A DNA stretch of 64,000 bases, taken from Pedobacter sp. MC2016-05 (lineage in GTDB: Bacteria; Bacteroidota; Bacteroidia; Sphingobacteriales; Sphingobacteriaceae). Positions 33,191 through 43,055 of the stretch are shown one piece after another. The position numbers and the translations under genes were made by a program. Positions within the stretch are counted from its first letter, which is position 1. Each line of letters starts with the position of its first letter. The notes under the pieces were generated by a model, which was given only the letters and a program-made list of their open reading frames with translations, searched no databases and had not been told where the DNA came from. The stretch is taken from the NCBI RefSeq assembly GCF_026239735.1, contig NZ_JAPIVT010000012.1:62001-126000 (forward strand), read 5' to 3'.

Positions 33191-36100
33191 ATGAACTACG
33201 CTAAAATTAACACCATTACGGGTTGGCTATGCTTTTTAGTTGCCGCTACAGCCTACATTCTAACTTTAGATCAATCGGTAAGCTTTTGGGATTGTGGCGA
33301 ATTCATCGCCTCTGCCTTCCGGATGCAGGTGGTTCATCAACCTGGCGCTCCTCTCGTTTCCATGGTTCAACGGCTATTTTCTACTCTCGCTTTCGGCGAT
33401 AAAACGATGGTTGCATACTTCATGAATTCAGCATCTGCATTGGCAAGTGCCGGCACCATTTTATTTTTATTCTGGACAATTACTGCCTTGGCCAAAAAAA
33501 CCATCATCAAAAACGGCGAAGAAATCAATACATCAAAAACCATCAGCATTATTGGCGCTGGCTTAGTTGGCGCTTTAGCCTATGCATTTTCAGATAGTTT
33601 CTGGTTTTCGGCAGTAGAGGCTGAGGTTTATGCCATGTCATCGCTATGCACAGCGATAGTTTTTTGGGGAATTCTGAAATGGGAATCGCAAGCCCAGGAC
33701 GCCAAAGCAGATAGGTGGTTGCTTTTCGTGGCGTATATCATGGGCCTATCTATTGGTGTGCACTTGTTAAATCTATTAGCCATTCCGGCTTTAATCTTCG
33801 TGTATTACTTCAAGAAATATCCAAAACCAAGCTGGCAAGGCATTCTCAAAGTTTTCATGATATCAATTGGTACTTTGGCCTTTGTTCAGTTCGGAATTAT
33901 TCAATACCTGATCTCCTCTGCTGCAAACTTCGATTATTTCTTTGTGAACAACCTCGGTTTAGGTTTTGGAACAGGTATTTTGTTTTTCGCTATTTTGGTT
34001 ATTGGTAGTTTAAGCTATGGGATAATTTACTCTATCCGCAAGCATAAAAGAGCAATGAACTTAATTGTGCTTTTTACCACGCTGTTGATTTTTGGCTACA
34101 GTTCATTTGCCATTTTAATCATTAGAGCACATGCGAAACCAAACCTTAACAACACCAATCCAGAAAATGCTTTTAACTTTTTGAGTTATGTAAACCGATC
34201 CCAATACGGCGATCGTCCGCTACTTTACGGCGAAAATTACAACTCTGAGAAAATCGACATCAAAGAAACCGGGCAGCTTTACAGAAAAGGAAAAGATAAA
34301 TATGAATCTGCCGGCACTAAATCAGAATATGTTTTTGCTGATAAAACATTGGCTCCGCGGATGTATAGCGATAAAGCTGAACATGCTAATTTCTACAAAA
34401 ACTACATGGGTTTTGATGATTCCCATAAGCCAACTTTGAGCGATAATTTAAGTTATATGTTCTCTTTTCAAACCGGCCAAATGTACATGCGTTATTTTAT
34501 GTGGAATTTTGTGGGTAGACAAGATAATGAAGACGGACAGTTGGGCGGGCGAAACGGTGCCTGGTTAAGCGGCGTTAAACCACTCGATGCATTAAGATTG
34601 GGTAATCAAACCAATTTGCCACCATCTATTACCGAAAACAAAGCCTACAACAGGTTTTTCTTTTTACCATTGATTATTGGTTTAATCGGAGCCATTTGGC
34701 ATTTCAAACGTAACCAGAAAGATGCAGGTATTATCGGATTGCTTTTCGTTTTCACAGGCGTGGCCATTGTAATTTACCTCAACTCGGTGCCTATCGAACC
34801 ACGTGAAAGAGATTATGCCTATGTAGGCTCATTCTACGCTTTCGCAATTTGGATCGGACTCGGCGTATTTGGTTTGAAAGATTGGGTTTTCCAGAAGCTT
34901 TCGCCAACCAAGGCAAGCATTTTCGCTTCTTTAATTGCCCTTTTATCCGTTCCTGTACTCATGGCCTCACAAGGCTGGGACGACCACGATCGTTCTGAAA
35001 GCCACCTAGCACATGATATGGCTGTGAATTACTTAAAATCATGTGCGCCAAACGCTATTCTTTTTACCTATGGCGATAACGATACCTATCCAGTTTGGTA
35101 TGCTCAGGAAGTCGAAAATGTTCGTCCCGATGTACGGGTAGTAAATTTAAGTTTGTTTACTGCCGACTGGTATATCGATGGAATGAAACGGAAGCAAAAC
35201 CAATCTGCACCGCTGCCGTTAACTATAAAACCTGAACAATATGTAGCCGGAACGCGGGATGTGATGTATTACCAAGATTATAAAATTGCACAACCAGTAG
35301 AACTGAAAGATATTTTGGAAGTTTTGCTCTCTGATAATGATCAAGACAAGGCAACCATGAGCGACGGTTCGAAATACAATATATTGCCTACAAAAAACTT
35401 AAAACTAACTGTTAATCCGAAGCAGGTTTTAGATACTGGAACAGTGCCAAAAGAAGATGCGGGTAGAATCGCGAGCGCCATGGAGTGGACTTATGAGGGT
35501 AATTATGTAAGTAAAGGCACTTTGGCTCTATTCGATCTTTTAACGCACAACAATTGGAAACGGCCGATTTATTTTACAAGTGCCATGCCGAAAGATCAAT
35601 ACCTTGGTTTAGACAAATACCTTTACACCGAAGGGCTCAATAAGCGATTGCTTCCGTTAAAACCAGATCATTTGGAAACTGAAAATGATGAATTAATCAA
35701 TCCAAAGCCAATGTTTCATAATTTAATGAGCGTTTATGGCTATGGAAACATTAAACACGCCAACCACCTGGATAGACAATCGGCAGATGATGTTACTTAT
35801 GTTTCGAATATGTTTGGTGGATTAGCAAGCACACTGATTAATCAAGGCAAAACCATCGAAGGCAAACAAGTGGTGAACAAATATTTTGAGGTCATTCCAG
35901 AAAAATTTTATACCATGCGCCAGGTAGTAAGTTCATTTTATATTACTGAAAGCCTTTATCGATTAAACGATTTGAACAGAGCTAACCAAATGATAAATAA
36001 ATCAGCAAGCCACATTGATAAGGAGCTTACTTATTTGGCTGATGTTTCTGAAAGCAAAAGCCAACTAGTATCCGAGCAAAATGTCCGCATTTACCTTACC

Positions 36101-36217
36101 TATCTTGCCCAGATGGTGCGGTTGACAGAAACATTTAAACAAAAAGAATTAAGCAAAAAACTGGAAGATCAATATAATAATCTAATCGGTCGCTTCAGTC
36201 CATTTGCTTCAAGTTAG
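33191..36217 (+). CDS. DUF2723 multi-pass membrane protein (candidate protein O-glycosyltransferase), copy 1
   Basis: A 1008-residue protein with about a dozen membrane helices in its first 600 residues and a soluble C-terminal part (about 620-1008) that looks helical and TPR-like at the end. The first periplasmic loop has SFWDCGEFIA (Asp34, Glu37) followed by HQPGAP. A second conserved block is EPRERDYAYVGSFYAFAIW, and FTYGDNDTYP starts the soluble part. This is the DUF2723/TMEM260 family with a GT-C-like membrane topology; the human relative has been reported as a protein O-mannosyltransferase. A role in glycosylating secreted proteins is therefore a reasonable inference. A paralog follows 227 bases downstream. 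Confidence 0.9.
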   Translation: MNYAKINTITGWLCFLVAATAYILTLDQSVSFWDCGEFIASAFRMQVVHQPGAPLVSMVQRLFSTLAFGDKTMVAYFMNSASALASAGTILFLFWTITALAKKTIIKNGEEINTSKTISIIGAGLVGALAYAFSDSFWFSAVEAEVYAMSSLCTAIVFWGILKWESQAQDAKADRWLLFVAYIMGLSIGVHLLNLLAIPALIFVYYFKKYPKPSWQGILKVFMISIGTLAFVQFGIIQYLISSAANFDYFFVNNLGLGFGTGILFFAILVIGSLSYGIIYSIRKHKRAMNLIVLFTTLLIFGYSSFAILIIRAHAKPNLNNTNPENAFNFLSYVNRSQYGDRPLLYGENYNSEKIDIKETGQLYRKGKDKYESAGTKSEYVFADKTLAPRMYSDKAEHANFYKNYMGFDDSHKPTLSDNLSYMFSFQTGQMYMRYFMWNFVGRQDNEDGQLGGRNGAWLSGVKPLDALRLGNQTNLPPSITENKAYNRFFFLPLIIGLIGAIWHFKRNQKDAGIIGLLFVFTGVAIVIYLNSVPIEPRERDYAYVGSFYAFAIWIGLGVFGLKDWVFQKLSPTKASIFASLIALLSVPVLMASQGWDDHDRSESHLAHDMAVNYLKSCAPNAILFTYGDNDTYPVWYAQEVENVRPDVRVVNLSLFTADWYIDGMKRKQNQSAPLPLTIKPEQYVAGTRDVMYYQDYKIAQPVELKDILEVLLSDNDQDKATMSDGSKYNILPTKNLKLTVNPKQVLDTGTVPKEDAGRIASAMEWTYEGNYVSKGTLALFDLLTHNNWKRPIYFTSAMPKDQYLGLDKYLYTEGLNKRLLPLKPDHLETENDELINPKPMFHNLMSVYGYGNIKHANHLDRQSADDVTYVSNMFGGLASTLINQGKTIEGKQVVNKYFEVIPEKFYTMRQVVSSFYITESLYRLNDLNRANQMINKSASHIDKELTYLADVSESKSQLVSEQNVRIYLTYLAQMVRLTETFKQKELSKKLEDQYNNLIGRFSPFASS

Positions 36218-36237
36218 GTTATCATCTTTCAAAAATG

Positions 36238-36279
36238 AACTCCGTAAACAAGATTTTCAATCTAGTTTACGGAGTTTTG
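36238..36279 (+). terminator. Intrinsic terminator after DUF2723 copy 1
   Basis: AACTCCGTAAAC (36238-36249) pairs perfectly with GTTTACGGAGTT (36265-36276). The loop itself contains AGATT/AATCT, extending the stem after one mismatch. TTTTG follows the stem, so the U-tract is short. Confidence 0.75.
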
Positions 36280-36444
36280 TATTTATTGAAATTAAAAGTT
36301 GATTAAAATAGTGAATACAAATGATAGCTAAGCCGTTAAAATTTGTTAAATCAATCCAATAATTTACCTGTTTTATCGACTAGAATAGTTAATTTCGGCA
36401 GCATTTTTATGTGAAAACATTTTTTAATATCATCAAACAACCCA

Positions 36445-39400
36445 ATGAATTATTCAAAAGTCAATAATATAGTCGGCTGGATCTGCTTTTTAATTGCCAC
36501 AATAACTTACGTTTTAACTCTTGAACCATCAGCAAGTTTCTGGGATTGCGGCGAATTTATCGCCTCAGCATTTAGAATGCAGGTTGTTCACCAACCAGGA
36601 GCACCATTATTTTTGATGATTCAACGCTTCTTTTCTGTTTTCGCCGCAGGAGATTTAACCAGAATTGCTTACTGGATGAATATTGGCTCGGCTATTTGTA
36701 GTGCCGCCACCATCCTATTCTTATTCTGGACCATCACCGCTTTGGCCAAAAAAACAGTTTTCAAGGCTGGAGATGAACTGACCACTGGGAAACTGGTCAG
36801 TATTATGGGTGCTGGTGCTGTAGGGGCCTTGGCTTATACGTTTTCTGATAGTTTTTGGTTTTCAGCAGTTGAATCTGAAGTTTACGCGCAATCTTCATTG
36901 TTTACAGCAATCGTTTTTTGGGCAATTTTGAAGTGGGAAGCCCATGCAGATGAACCAAAAGCCGACCGTTGGCTACTTTTCATAGCCTATATCATGGGTT
37001 TATCAATCGGAATTCACTTATTAAACTTACTTACCATACCAGCCTTAGCTTTTATTTATTACTTTAAAAGAACAGGCAAAGCCACAACTTCGGGAATTGT
37101 AAAAACTCTAGCAGCTGGTATTTTAATTTTGGCGGTGATCCAATACGGAATTATCCAGTACCTGGTTTCATTTGGTGCTTACTTCGATTTGTTCTTTGTG
37201 AATACTTTAGGATTAGGCTTCGGAACCGGTGTTTTATTTTTCGCTGTTCTAGTGATTTCAGCGTTGGTTTGGGGGATTCGTTACTCCATTAAACACCAAA
37301 AGAAGTTATTAAACTTAGGCTTAATTTCTACTGTATTAATCATTTTCGGTTACGCTTCTTTCTCAATGATTATCATCAGAGCCAAGGCAGACCCGAACTT
37401 AAATAACAGTGCTCCGAAAGATGCATTCTCTTTCTTAAGTTACTTAAATCGTGAGCAATATGGCGATAGACCTTTAGCTTATGGCCCAAATTATAATTCG
37501 GAACGCACTGGAATTAAAGAAGGCGGAAAAACAATCTGGAGAAAAGGAAACGAAAAATACGAGAAAGCTGGAGTAAAAACCGATTACGAGTACAATAACA
37601 ACACTTTATTGCCGCGTATGTATAGCGACGATGCTAGACATGCTGCCTTTTATAAAGAATGGATGCGTTTAGATGATGCCAAAGTTCCAAACTTGGTTGA
37701 TAACGTAGGCTTTTTATTCAGTTACCAAATTGGTTATATGTATATGCGTTATTTCATGTGGAATTTCGCTGGTCGCCAGAACGATGAACAAGGCCAAGGC
37801 AGTGGCCACGAAGGAACCTGGATTAGTGGGATTAAGCCAATTGATGCCATGTTAAGGGGCGATCAAACCAATTTGCCACCATCTACAGTGGATAACAATG
37901 CTTATAACCGTTTCTTCTTTTTACCATTAATTATGGGAATTATTGGGGCATTATGGCACTTCAAACGCAACCAAAAGGATGCTGGCGTAGTGGCATTATT
38001 GTTCTTTTTTACAGGCATTGCCATTGTTTTATATCTAAATCAAAAACCTTTAGAACCTCGTGAACGCGATTACGCCTATGTAGGATCGTTCTATGCTTTT
38101 GCCATTTGGATCGGTCTCGGTGCCTTGGCCATAAAAGAATGGGTATTTAAAAAGCTATCAGCAACAAATGGCGCTGTGGCGGCAACCGTAATTGGGTTAT
38201 TGGCCGCTCCGGTAATTATGGCGCAACAAGGTTGGGATGATCATGATCGTTCTACCAAGATGGTTCCGCATGATATTGCCTTAGATTACTTAGAATCTTG
38301 CGCACCAAATGCCATCCTGTTTACTTATGGCGATAATGATACTTATCCGCTTTGGTATATTCAGGAAGTAGAAAATGTGCGCCCGGATATTCGTATAGTT
38401 AACTTAAGTTTGTTTGATACCGATTGGTACATCAATGGCGCTAGAAAGAAACAAAATGAATCTGCACCGCTTCCAATTACAATGAAACCAGAGCAATATG
38501 TTCAGGGTGAGCGTGATGTAATGCCATACGATGATTATAAAATTGCTGGTGCGGTAGAATTGAAAAACATTGTGGATCTATTATTATCAAATGATGATAA
38601 TGATAAGGTTGCGATGCAGGATGGCACTAAATCAAATTTCTTACCTACTAAAAACTTCAAAATTACAATTGATCCTAAACAAGTGTTAAGCACAGGTACA
38701 GTTAGCGCAGCCAATGCTTCGAAAATTGTTCCTGAAATGACCTGGACTTTCAACAAAGGTTACGTTACAAAAGGTACACTGGCGATGCTTGATATTTTGG
38801 CGCATAATGATTGGAAACGTCCAATTTATTTTGCTTCAACCGTTCCTTCTGAACAATACAATGGTTTAGATAAATACTTGTATAGTGAAGGTTTAGCATT
38901 ACGTTTAATGCCTTTACAACCTGATACAACAACATCTGAAGAGAGAGCAGAACAATTAAATACACCTGTATTGTACAACAACGTAATGACTAAATTTAAA
39001 TGGGGTAACATGAAAAATGCTACTTATTTAGATCCACAATCATCTGACGACACCTTTATCTTCACTAATATTTTCAGTAACCTAGCCGGAAGTTTGATTA
39101 AAGAAGGTAAAACTACTGAAGCTAAAAAAGTGGTAGATAAGTATTACGAAGTAATGCCTCAAAAATTTTATGGCATTCGTACGGTGGTTGTTAAATTCTA
39201 CATGGCTGAAAACTTGTACAAGCTTGGTGAAACCGCAAGGGCCAATGAAATCCTAACTCAATCTGGCGATTATATCAATAAAGAGTTGACCTATCTGGCG
39301 GATCTTTCTGCATCGAAAGGTTTGACAGGATCACAAAATGTGCAAACTGGACTTTACTATCTGGATAGAATGATTAGAACGGCTAAAGCGAATGGGCAAA

Positions 39401-39486
39401 CCAAAGTAAGCACACAGCTCGAGAAAATATTTACTGGTTTAGAGGCAAAGTTCTCAGCCTATTATTCGCAGCAAGGGCCACAGTAA
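36445..39486 (+). CDS. DUF2723 multi-pass membrane protein (candidate protein O-glycosyltransferase), copy 2
   Basis: A 1013-residue paralog of the gene at 33191. It is collinear over its whole length, with SFWDCGEFIA at the same residues (Asp34, Glu37), the EPRERDYAYVGSFYAFAIW block and FTYGDNDTYP all conserved. The copies differ most in the loop around residues 360-400, in the middle of the soluble domain and at the C-terminus. The separate terminator after copy 1 means the two genes need not be expressed together. A strong terminator follows this gene too. Family and caveats are as for copy 1. Confidence 0.9.
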   Translation: MNYSKVNNIVGWICFLIATITYVLTLEPSASFWDCGEFIASAFRMQVVHQPGAPLFLMIQRFFSVFAAGDLTRIAYWMNIGSAICSAATILFLFWTITALAKKTVFKAGDELTTGKLVSIMGAGAVGALAYTFSDSFWFSAVESEVYAQSSLFTAIVFWAILKWEAHADEPKADRWLLFIAYIMGLSIGIHLLNLLTIPALAFIYYFKRTGKATTSGIVKTLAAGILILAVIQYGIIQYLVSFGAYFDLFFVNTLGLGFGTGVLFFAVLVISALVWGIRYSIKHQKKLLNLGLISTVLIIFGYASFSMIIIRAKADPNLNNSAPKDAFSFLSYLNREQYGDRPLAYGPNYNSERTGIKEGGKTIWRKGNEKYEKAGVKTDYEYNNNTLLPRMYSDDARHAAFYKEWMRLDDAKVPNLVDNVGFLFSYQIGYMYMRYFMWNFAGRQNDEQGQGSGHEGTWISGIKPIDAMLRGDQTNLPPSTVDNNAYNRFFFLPLIMGIIGALWHFKRNQKDAGVVALLFFFTGIAIVLYLNQKPLEPRERDYAYVGSFYAFAIWIGLGALAIKEWVFKKLSATNGAVAATVIGLLAAPVIMAQQGWDDHDRSTKMVPHDIALDYLESCAPNAILFTYGDNDTYPLWYIQEVENVRPDIRIVNLSLFDTDWYINGARKKQNESAPLPITMKPEQYVQGERDVMPYDDYKIAGAVELKNIVDLLLSNDDNDKVAMQDGTKSNFLPTKNFKITIDPKQVLSTGTVSAANASKIVPEMTWTFNKGYVTKGTLAMLDILAHNDWKRPIYFASTVPSEQYNGLDKYLYSEGLALRLMPLQPDTTTSEERAEQLNTPVLYNNVMTKFKWGNMKNATYLDPQSSDDTFIFTNIFSNLAGSLIKEGKTTEAKKVVDKYYEVMPQKFYGIRTVVVKFYMAENLYKLGETARANEILTQSGDYINKELTYLADLSASKGLTGSQNVQTGLYYLDRMIRTAKANGQTKVSTQLEKIFTGLEAKFSAYYSQQGPQ

Positions 39487-39507
39487 ATTAGTTTACAAAA
39501 TACACTC

Positions 39508-39540
39508 AAGCAGCTGCATTTCTTTGTAGCTGCTTTTTTA
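39508..39540 (+). terminator. Intrinsic terminator after DUF2723 copy 2
   Basis: AAGCAGCTGCA (39508-39518) pairs with TGTAGCTGCTT (39525-39535) with one G-U pair, followed by a run of T. Confidence 0.88.
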
Positions 39541-39707
39541 TGGATTATCGAGTGGTTTCGAGGCCTGCGGTCATTTCTAATGAGCGCATTATAGCTTTAC
39601 GATTCTATCGTAAAATACGATTAGCTATTTACGCGCTGGTTTGGAAACGAGCGTAGGAGTGTATGAACGGGGCAAACAAAACGAAGGTGTCCATGAAACC
39701 AATAATC

Positions 39708-39744
39708 CAAAAAAAATCCCGTTGAGCGATGCCAAACGGGATTT
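39708..39744 (-). terminator. Intrinsic terminator of accA
   Basis: AAATCCCGTT (39714-39723) pairs with AACGGGATTT (39735-39744). On the minus strand the stem leads into a run of eight T residues. It lies about 20 bases past the accA stop codon. Confidence 0.88.
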
Positions 39745-39763
39745 AAAATTTATTTTTTAATGA

Positions 39764-40726
39764 TTATTCATTAACAACGCCCATTTCACAGAATTTTTCA
39801 ATTCTTTGCTCAATCATTTTATCAGTTTTCAACTTACCTAAAGCGGCCAAATCTTTTATAAGGTATTCTTTCAGCGTTTGCCCCATTAATTCAGGATCTT
39901 GATGAGCACCTCCAAGTGGTTCTGGAATAATTCCGTCGATTAATTTGTTGCCAAACATATCATCAGAAGTTAACTTCAAACATTCAGCAGCTTTTTCTTT
40001 AAAATCCCAGCTTCTCCAAAGAATTGATGAGCAAGACTCTGGTGAAATAACCGAATACCAGGTATGCTCAAGCATATAAACTCTATCGCCAATACCAATA
40101 CCTAAAGCGCCGCCAGATGCACCTTCGCCAACAACAATACAAATAATGGGCACACGAAGCACCGACATTTCTAATAAGTTGCGGGCAATTGCTTCACCCT
40201 GACCACGTTCTTCAGCTTCCAAACCAGGATATGCACCCATCGTATCGATAAAAGAAACTACAGGTTTGTTAAACTTCTCTGCCAGGCGCATTAAACGTAA
40301 AGCTTTGCGGTAGCCTTCGGGGTTAGCCATACCGAAATTACGAAACTGGCGTTCTTTGGTGTTTTTACCCTTTTGGTGCCCGATAACCATCACGGTTTGA
40401 CCGTTTATGGTAGCAAAACCGCCGATAATGGCCTTATCATCTTTAACTGTCCTATCTCCATGTAGCTCAATAAAATCATCACAAATCATGCTGATGTAAT
40501 CGAGTGTTTGCGGACGATCGGGATGGCGGCTCATTTGAACCTTATTCCAACCAGTTAAATTTTTATATAAATTATTGGTGGTTTCTTCTAATTTGCCATC
40601 AAGCTCGTCTAACGTGGCAGACATGTCTACCTTAGTTTTATCGGCAACTTGTTTAACCTTTTCTATCTGCTGAACTAAATCGGCAATAGGTTTCTCAAAA
40701 TCGAATGATGTTTTTATTTGCTGCAT
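39764..40726 (-). CDS. accA: Acetyl-CoA carboxylase carboxyltransferase subunit alpha
   Basis: With AccD, transfers carboxyl from carboxybiotin to acetyl-CoA to give malonyl-CoA, the first step of fatty acid synthesis. At 320 residues the length is standard. The N-terminal helix ([18 protein letters not shown]) is followed by the crotonase-like carboxyltransferase domain with [50 protein letters not shown] and [11 protein letters not shown]. accD and the biotin carboxylase genes are not in the window, which is common. Single gene with its own terminator; a 645-base non-coding stretch lies upstream. Confidence 0.97.
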   Translation of the reverse strand: MQQIKTSFDFEKPIADLVQQIEKVKQVADKTKVDMSATLDELDGKLEETTNNLYKNLTGWNKVQMSRHPDRPQTLDYISMICDDFIELHGDRTVKDDKAIIGGFATINGQTVMVIGHQKGKNTKERQFRNFGMANPEGYRKALRLMRLAEKFNKPVVSFIDTMGAYPGLEAEERGQGEAIARNLLEMSVLRVPIICIVVGEGASGGALGIGIGDRVYMLEHTWYSVISPESCSSILWRSWDFKEKAAECLKLTSDDMFGNKLIDGIIPEPLGGAHQDPELMGQTLKEYLIKDLAALGKLKTDKMIEQRIEKFCEMGVVNE

Positions 40727-40993
40727 AATTGAACCACAAAAATAAGTAATTATTTTTAGTTTGCGGTCAACAGTTTTTCTTTACCATTCAATGGGTCTAG
40801 AAAACGAGTATAAACAATCGAATTGATTTGAAAAGCAAGGGCGCCAAAGAATAGCAGAGGTCCCGCCCTGCTCTATCTTCTACCCATAAAGAATCGATAT
40901 CTGGCCGATCGGGTTTAGGTTGCAACACCTGAATAAAGATTGACGAAGATCATAAAACGTTCCTAACGGAACAAAATAATTATCACACCTAAT

Positions 40994-41032
40994 TTGCTAC
41001 CTTTTCGTCCCGCTGGGACGAAAAGGTAGCAA
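40994..41032. repeat. Perfect 18-bp inverted repeat, REP-like
   Basis: TTGCTACCTTTTCGTCCC (40994-41011) and its exact reverse complement (41015-41032) flank a 3-base loop GCT. There is no T-run after either arm, and it lies hundreds of bases from the neighbouring genes, so it is not an ordinary terminator. A smaller GTTCC/GGAAC hairpin 22 bases to the left looks like part of the same element. Confidence 0.8.
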
Positions 41033-41243
41033 GAAACAGTTATTTGCGGTCCATAGACTTAGCGTTAAAACAAGAAAAAAAGTGAATTGGTTATCTAATT
41101 TGTAAGCCATCTTTGGTAAGATTAATAATTAATATCGCTGGGTACTATTCCTGGAATCTGGATATTTATCGCTCAAACTTTCTTAGGCTTGATTGCAGCG
41201 AAAATACTTTTTTGATGATTTCTGATTTTCCACAACAATTACA

Positions 41244-41300
41244 CAAAAAAGATTGAAGCGCAGGACCAACATGAATAGCTATACTGGCTTGGCGCTTCAA
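41244..41300 (-). terminator. Possible terminator of the S10 peptidase gene
   Basis: TTGAAGCGC (41253-41261) pairs perfectly with GCGCTTCAA (41292-41300) around a 30-base loop. On the minus strand the stem is followed by ATCTTTTTTG. The long loop makes this only moderate evidence. Confidence 0.45.
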
Positions 41301-41371
41301 ATAATTTTATTGTAGACCGATTAAACCCCTGCACATTGATCTTAAAATCCCTAAATCCTAAAAAATCCTGG

Positions 41372-42931
41372 TTAAAACTTTGCCGCTTCACCTGCTTTTG
41401 GTAATGCTTTTTTGATGAACTCCCGAATGTGATTATTGGAATTTTTCAAGTCCTCTTTACGCAGGTACATCATGTGCCCGCTACGGTAGCCTTCCCAACT
41501 CATGCGATCTTGAAATTTGCCCGCAGCATCTAATTGCCACATGCTGTATTTTGCATTGAAATAGTCGCAAGCACCATCGTAATAACCCGATTGCACCAAT
41601 AAATGTAAATAAGGGTTTTGCGCCATCGCCTGACGAAGGTTGTCACCGGTTTGGTCGCCACTTCGATCCCATGGATAAACCGGGCCAAACATGTTATACT
41701 TTAAATCGGTTTTGTAATTCAGCTCGTTGCGGATGTACATGTTAATTGCAGGCGTGAAAGAATGTAGCCACGAAGTAAGCTCAGCATTATAATCCGGACC
41801 CTCACCTGCACTCATTTTATCGATTCCGCGATAGCGCGAATCTAAACGGCCAACAGTAAAACCCTTGTCTCTCATCAGTTCTTTCCAGAAAAAATTAGTT
41901 GGCACATTTAAGTTATAGTCTATTATTACTTTTTCTGATAAGCCAGAATAGCGAGCCATTTTCGCTGCTATAGCTTTCTTTTTTTCACCACTCAACATGC
42001 TGCCTTGAGAAATTGCGGGAATCACCTCATTAATGGTGAAGCTTTCTACTTCGGGTAACATGGCTGTTAAATCTTTTGATTGCAAATCCTGAGGCAACAA
42101 TTTGTGGTACCAGGCGGTCGCCGCGAAGTAAGGCAAACGTAAAGCCGCTTCAACTGGCCCGCCACGCTCTATTCCCAGTTCTGTTGGAGAAACCAAAACT
42201 ACCCCATTTAGATACATCCACTGGTTATTTTGAAGCTCTAGAGCCAAACCTGAAACACGGGTGGTTCCGTAGCTTTCACCAATTAAGAATTTCGGAGATG
42301 CCCAGCGGTTGTTTCTGGTTACAAAAGTATTGATCCATTCTGCCAGATATTTGATATCAGCTTTTACACCAAAAAATTTATTGGTTGGAATATCCTTACT
42401 TACTGCTCGAGAGTAACCCGTGTTTACCGGATCGATGTAAACGATATCTGCAACATCCAAAATAGAGTAAGGATTTTCCTTGTAGCCATATGGCTGAACC
42501 GGGTAACCTTCATCATCGATGTTTAACACCACTGGGCCAGTGTAAGCAATGTGCATCCAAACTGAAGCAGAGCCTGGACCACCATTGAAGGAGATTACCA
42601 GCGGTCTTTTATCGCGGTTAGAAACATCACTTCTTTCGTAATAGGTATAAAATAAGCCAGCTATGGGTTTTCCATCCTCATCCCAAACAGGAAGGGTGCC
42701 AGTAGTTGCTTTGTAGGGAACTGCCTTCCCATCGATATTTACAGAATGATTGGTAATCACCGAACTTTCGACCTTTATAGTCCGTTCACTAGCTATTGAT
42801 TTCGGCTCTTCTTTTACGGTAACCTGGGTTGAGGTAATGGTTTCTTTTGACTGGTTTTTTTTTGGGTTTTGCTGAGCATAAGTAGCTATGCCTGCAAGTA
42901 AAAACATGCTTAGTAAAAATCTGGATTTCAT
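41372..42931 (-). CDS. Secreted S10 family serine carboxypeptidase
   Basis: A 519-residue exported alpha/beta hydrolase that should remove C-terminal residues from peptides. A signal peptide ends near ATYAQ, followed by a Lys/Glu-rich linker. SFNGGPGSASVWMHI forms the oxyanion hole, LIGESYGTTRVSGLA carries the nucleophile Ser, and YRSGHMMYL near the C-terminus carries the catalytic His. YDGACDYFNAKY lies where the Asp is expected. It is divided from the SusD/SusC pair upstream by a terminator (43003-43038), but it is on the same strand and next to it, which hints at peptide use. Confidence 0.92.
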   Translation of the reverse strand: MKSRFLLSMFLLAGIATYAQQNPKKNQSKETITSTQVTVKEEPKSIASERTIKVESSVITNHSVNIDGKAVPYKATTGTLPVWDEDGKPIAGLFYTYYERSDVSNRDKRPLVISFNGGPGSASVWMHIAYTGPVVLNIDDEGYPVQPYGYKENPYSILDVADIVYIDPVNTGYSRAVSKDIPTNKFFGVKADIKYLAEWINTFVTRNNRWASPKFLIGESYGTTRVSGLALELQNNQWMYLNGVVLVSPTELGIERGGPVEAALRLPYFAATAWYHKLLPQDLQSKDLTAMLPEVESFTINEVIPAISQGSMLSGEKKKAIAAKMARYSGLSEKVIIDYNLNVPTNFFWKELMRDKGFTVGRLDSRYRGIDKMSAGEGPDYNAELTSWLHSFTPAINMYIRNELNYKTDLKYNMFGPVYPWDRSGDQTGDNLRQAMAQNPYLHLLVQSGYYDGACDYFNAKYSMWQLDAAGKFQDRMSWEGYRSGHMMYLRKEDLKNSNNHIREFIKKALPKAGEAAKF

Positions 42932-43002
42932 TTCGTTGAGTTTGGTTCATAAATATCAAGTTAAACTGCCGTTAATCAAAAACCTCATTAGAAATGTTAC
43001 TC

Positions 43003-43038
43003 AAAAAAACCGGTGCCAAAATAAATGACACCGGTTTT
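43003..43038 (-). terminator. Intrinsic terminator after the orphan susD-like gene
   Basis: AAAACCGGTG (43006-43015) pairs perfectly with CACCGGTTTT (43029-43038), 13-base loop. On the minus strand it ends in seven T residues. Confidence 0.9.
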
Positions 43039-43055
43039 CAAAGCTTTAAGTCTGT

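Larger units (their letters stand above)
40727..41371. other. 645-base non-coding region with palindromes
   Basis: No reading frame or RNA gene is recognisable between accA and the S10 peptidase gene. The middle holds a cluster of inverted repeats: GTTGCAAC near 40919-40926, GTTCC/GGAAC at 40959-40972, and the perfect 18-bp palindrome at 40994-41032. Nearer the peptidase gene there is a long-loop hairpin (41253-41300). Only the accA promoter is expected here. Confidence 0.55.

Noticed and set aside
33191..39486. Possible large duplicated DNA repeat.
   Set aside because: The similarity is at protein level between two diverged DUF2723 genes, with many silent and replacement differences and unlike flanks. 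It is an old gene duplication, not a repeat element.
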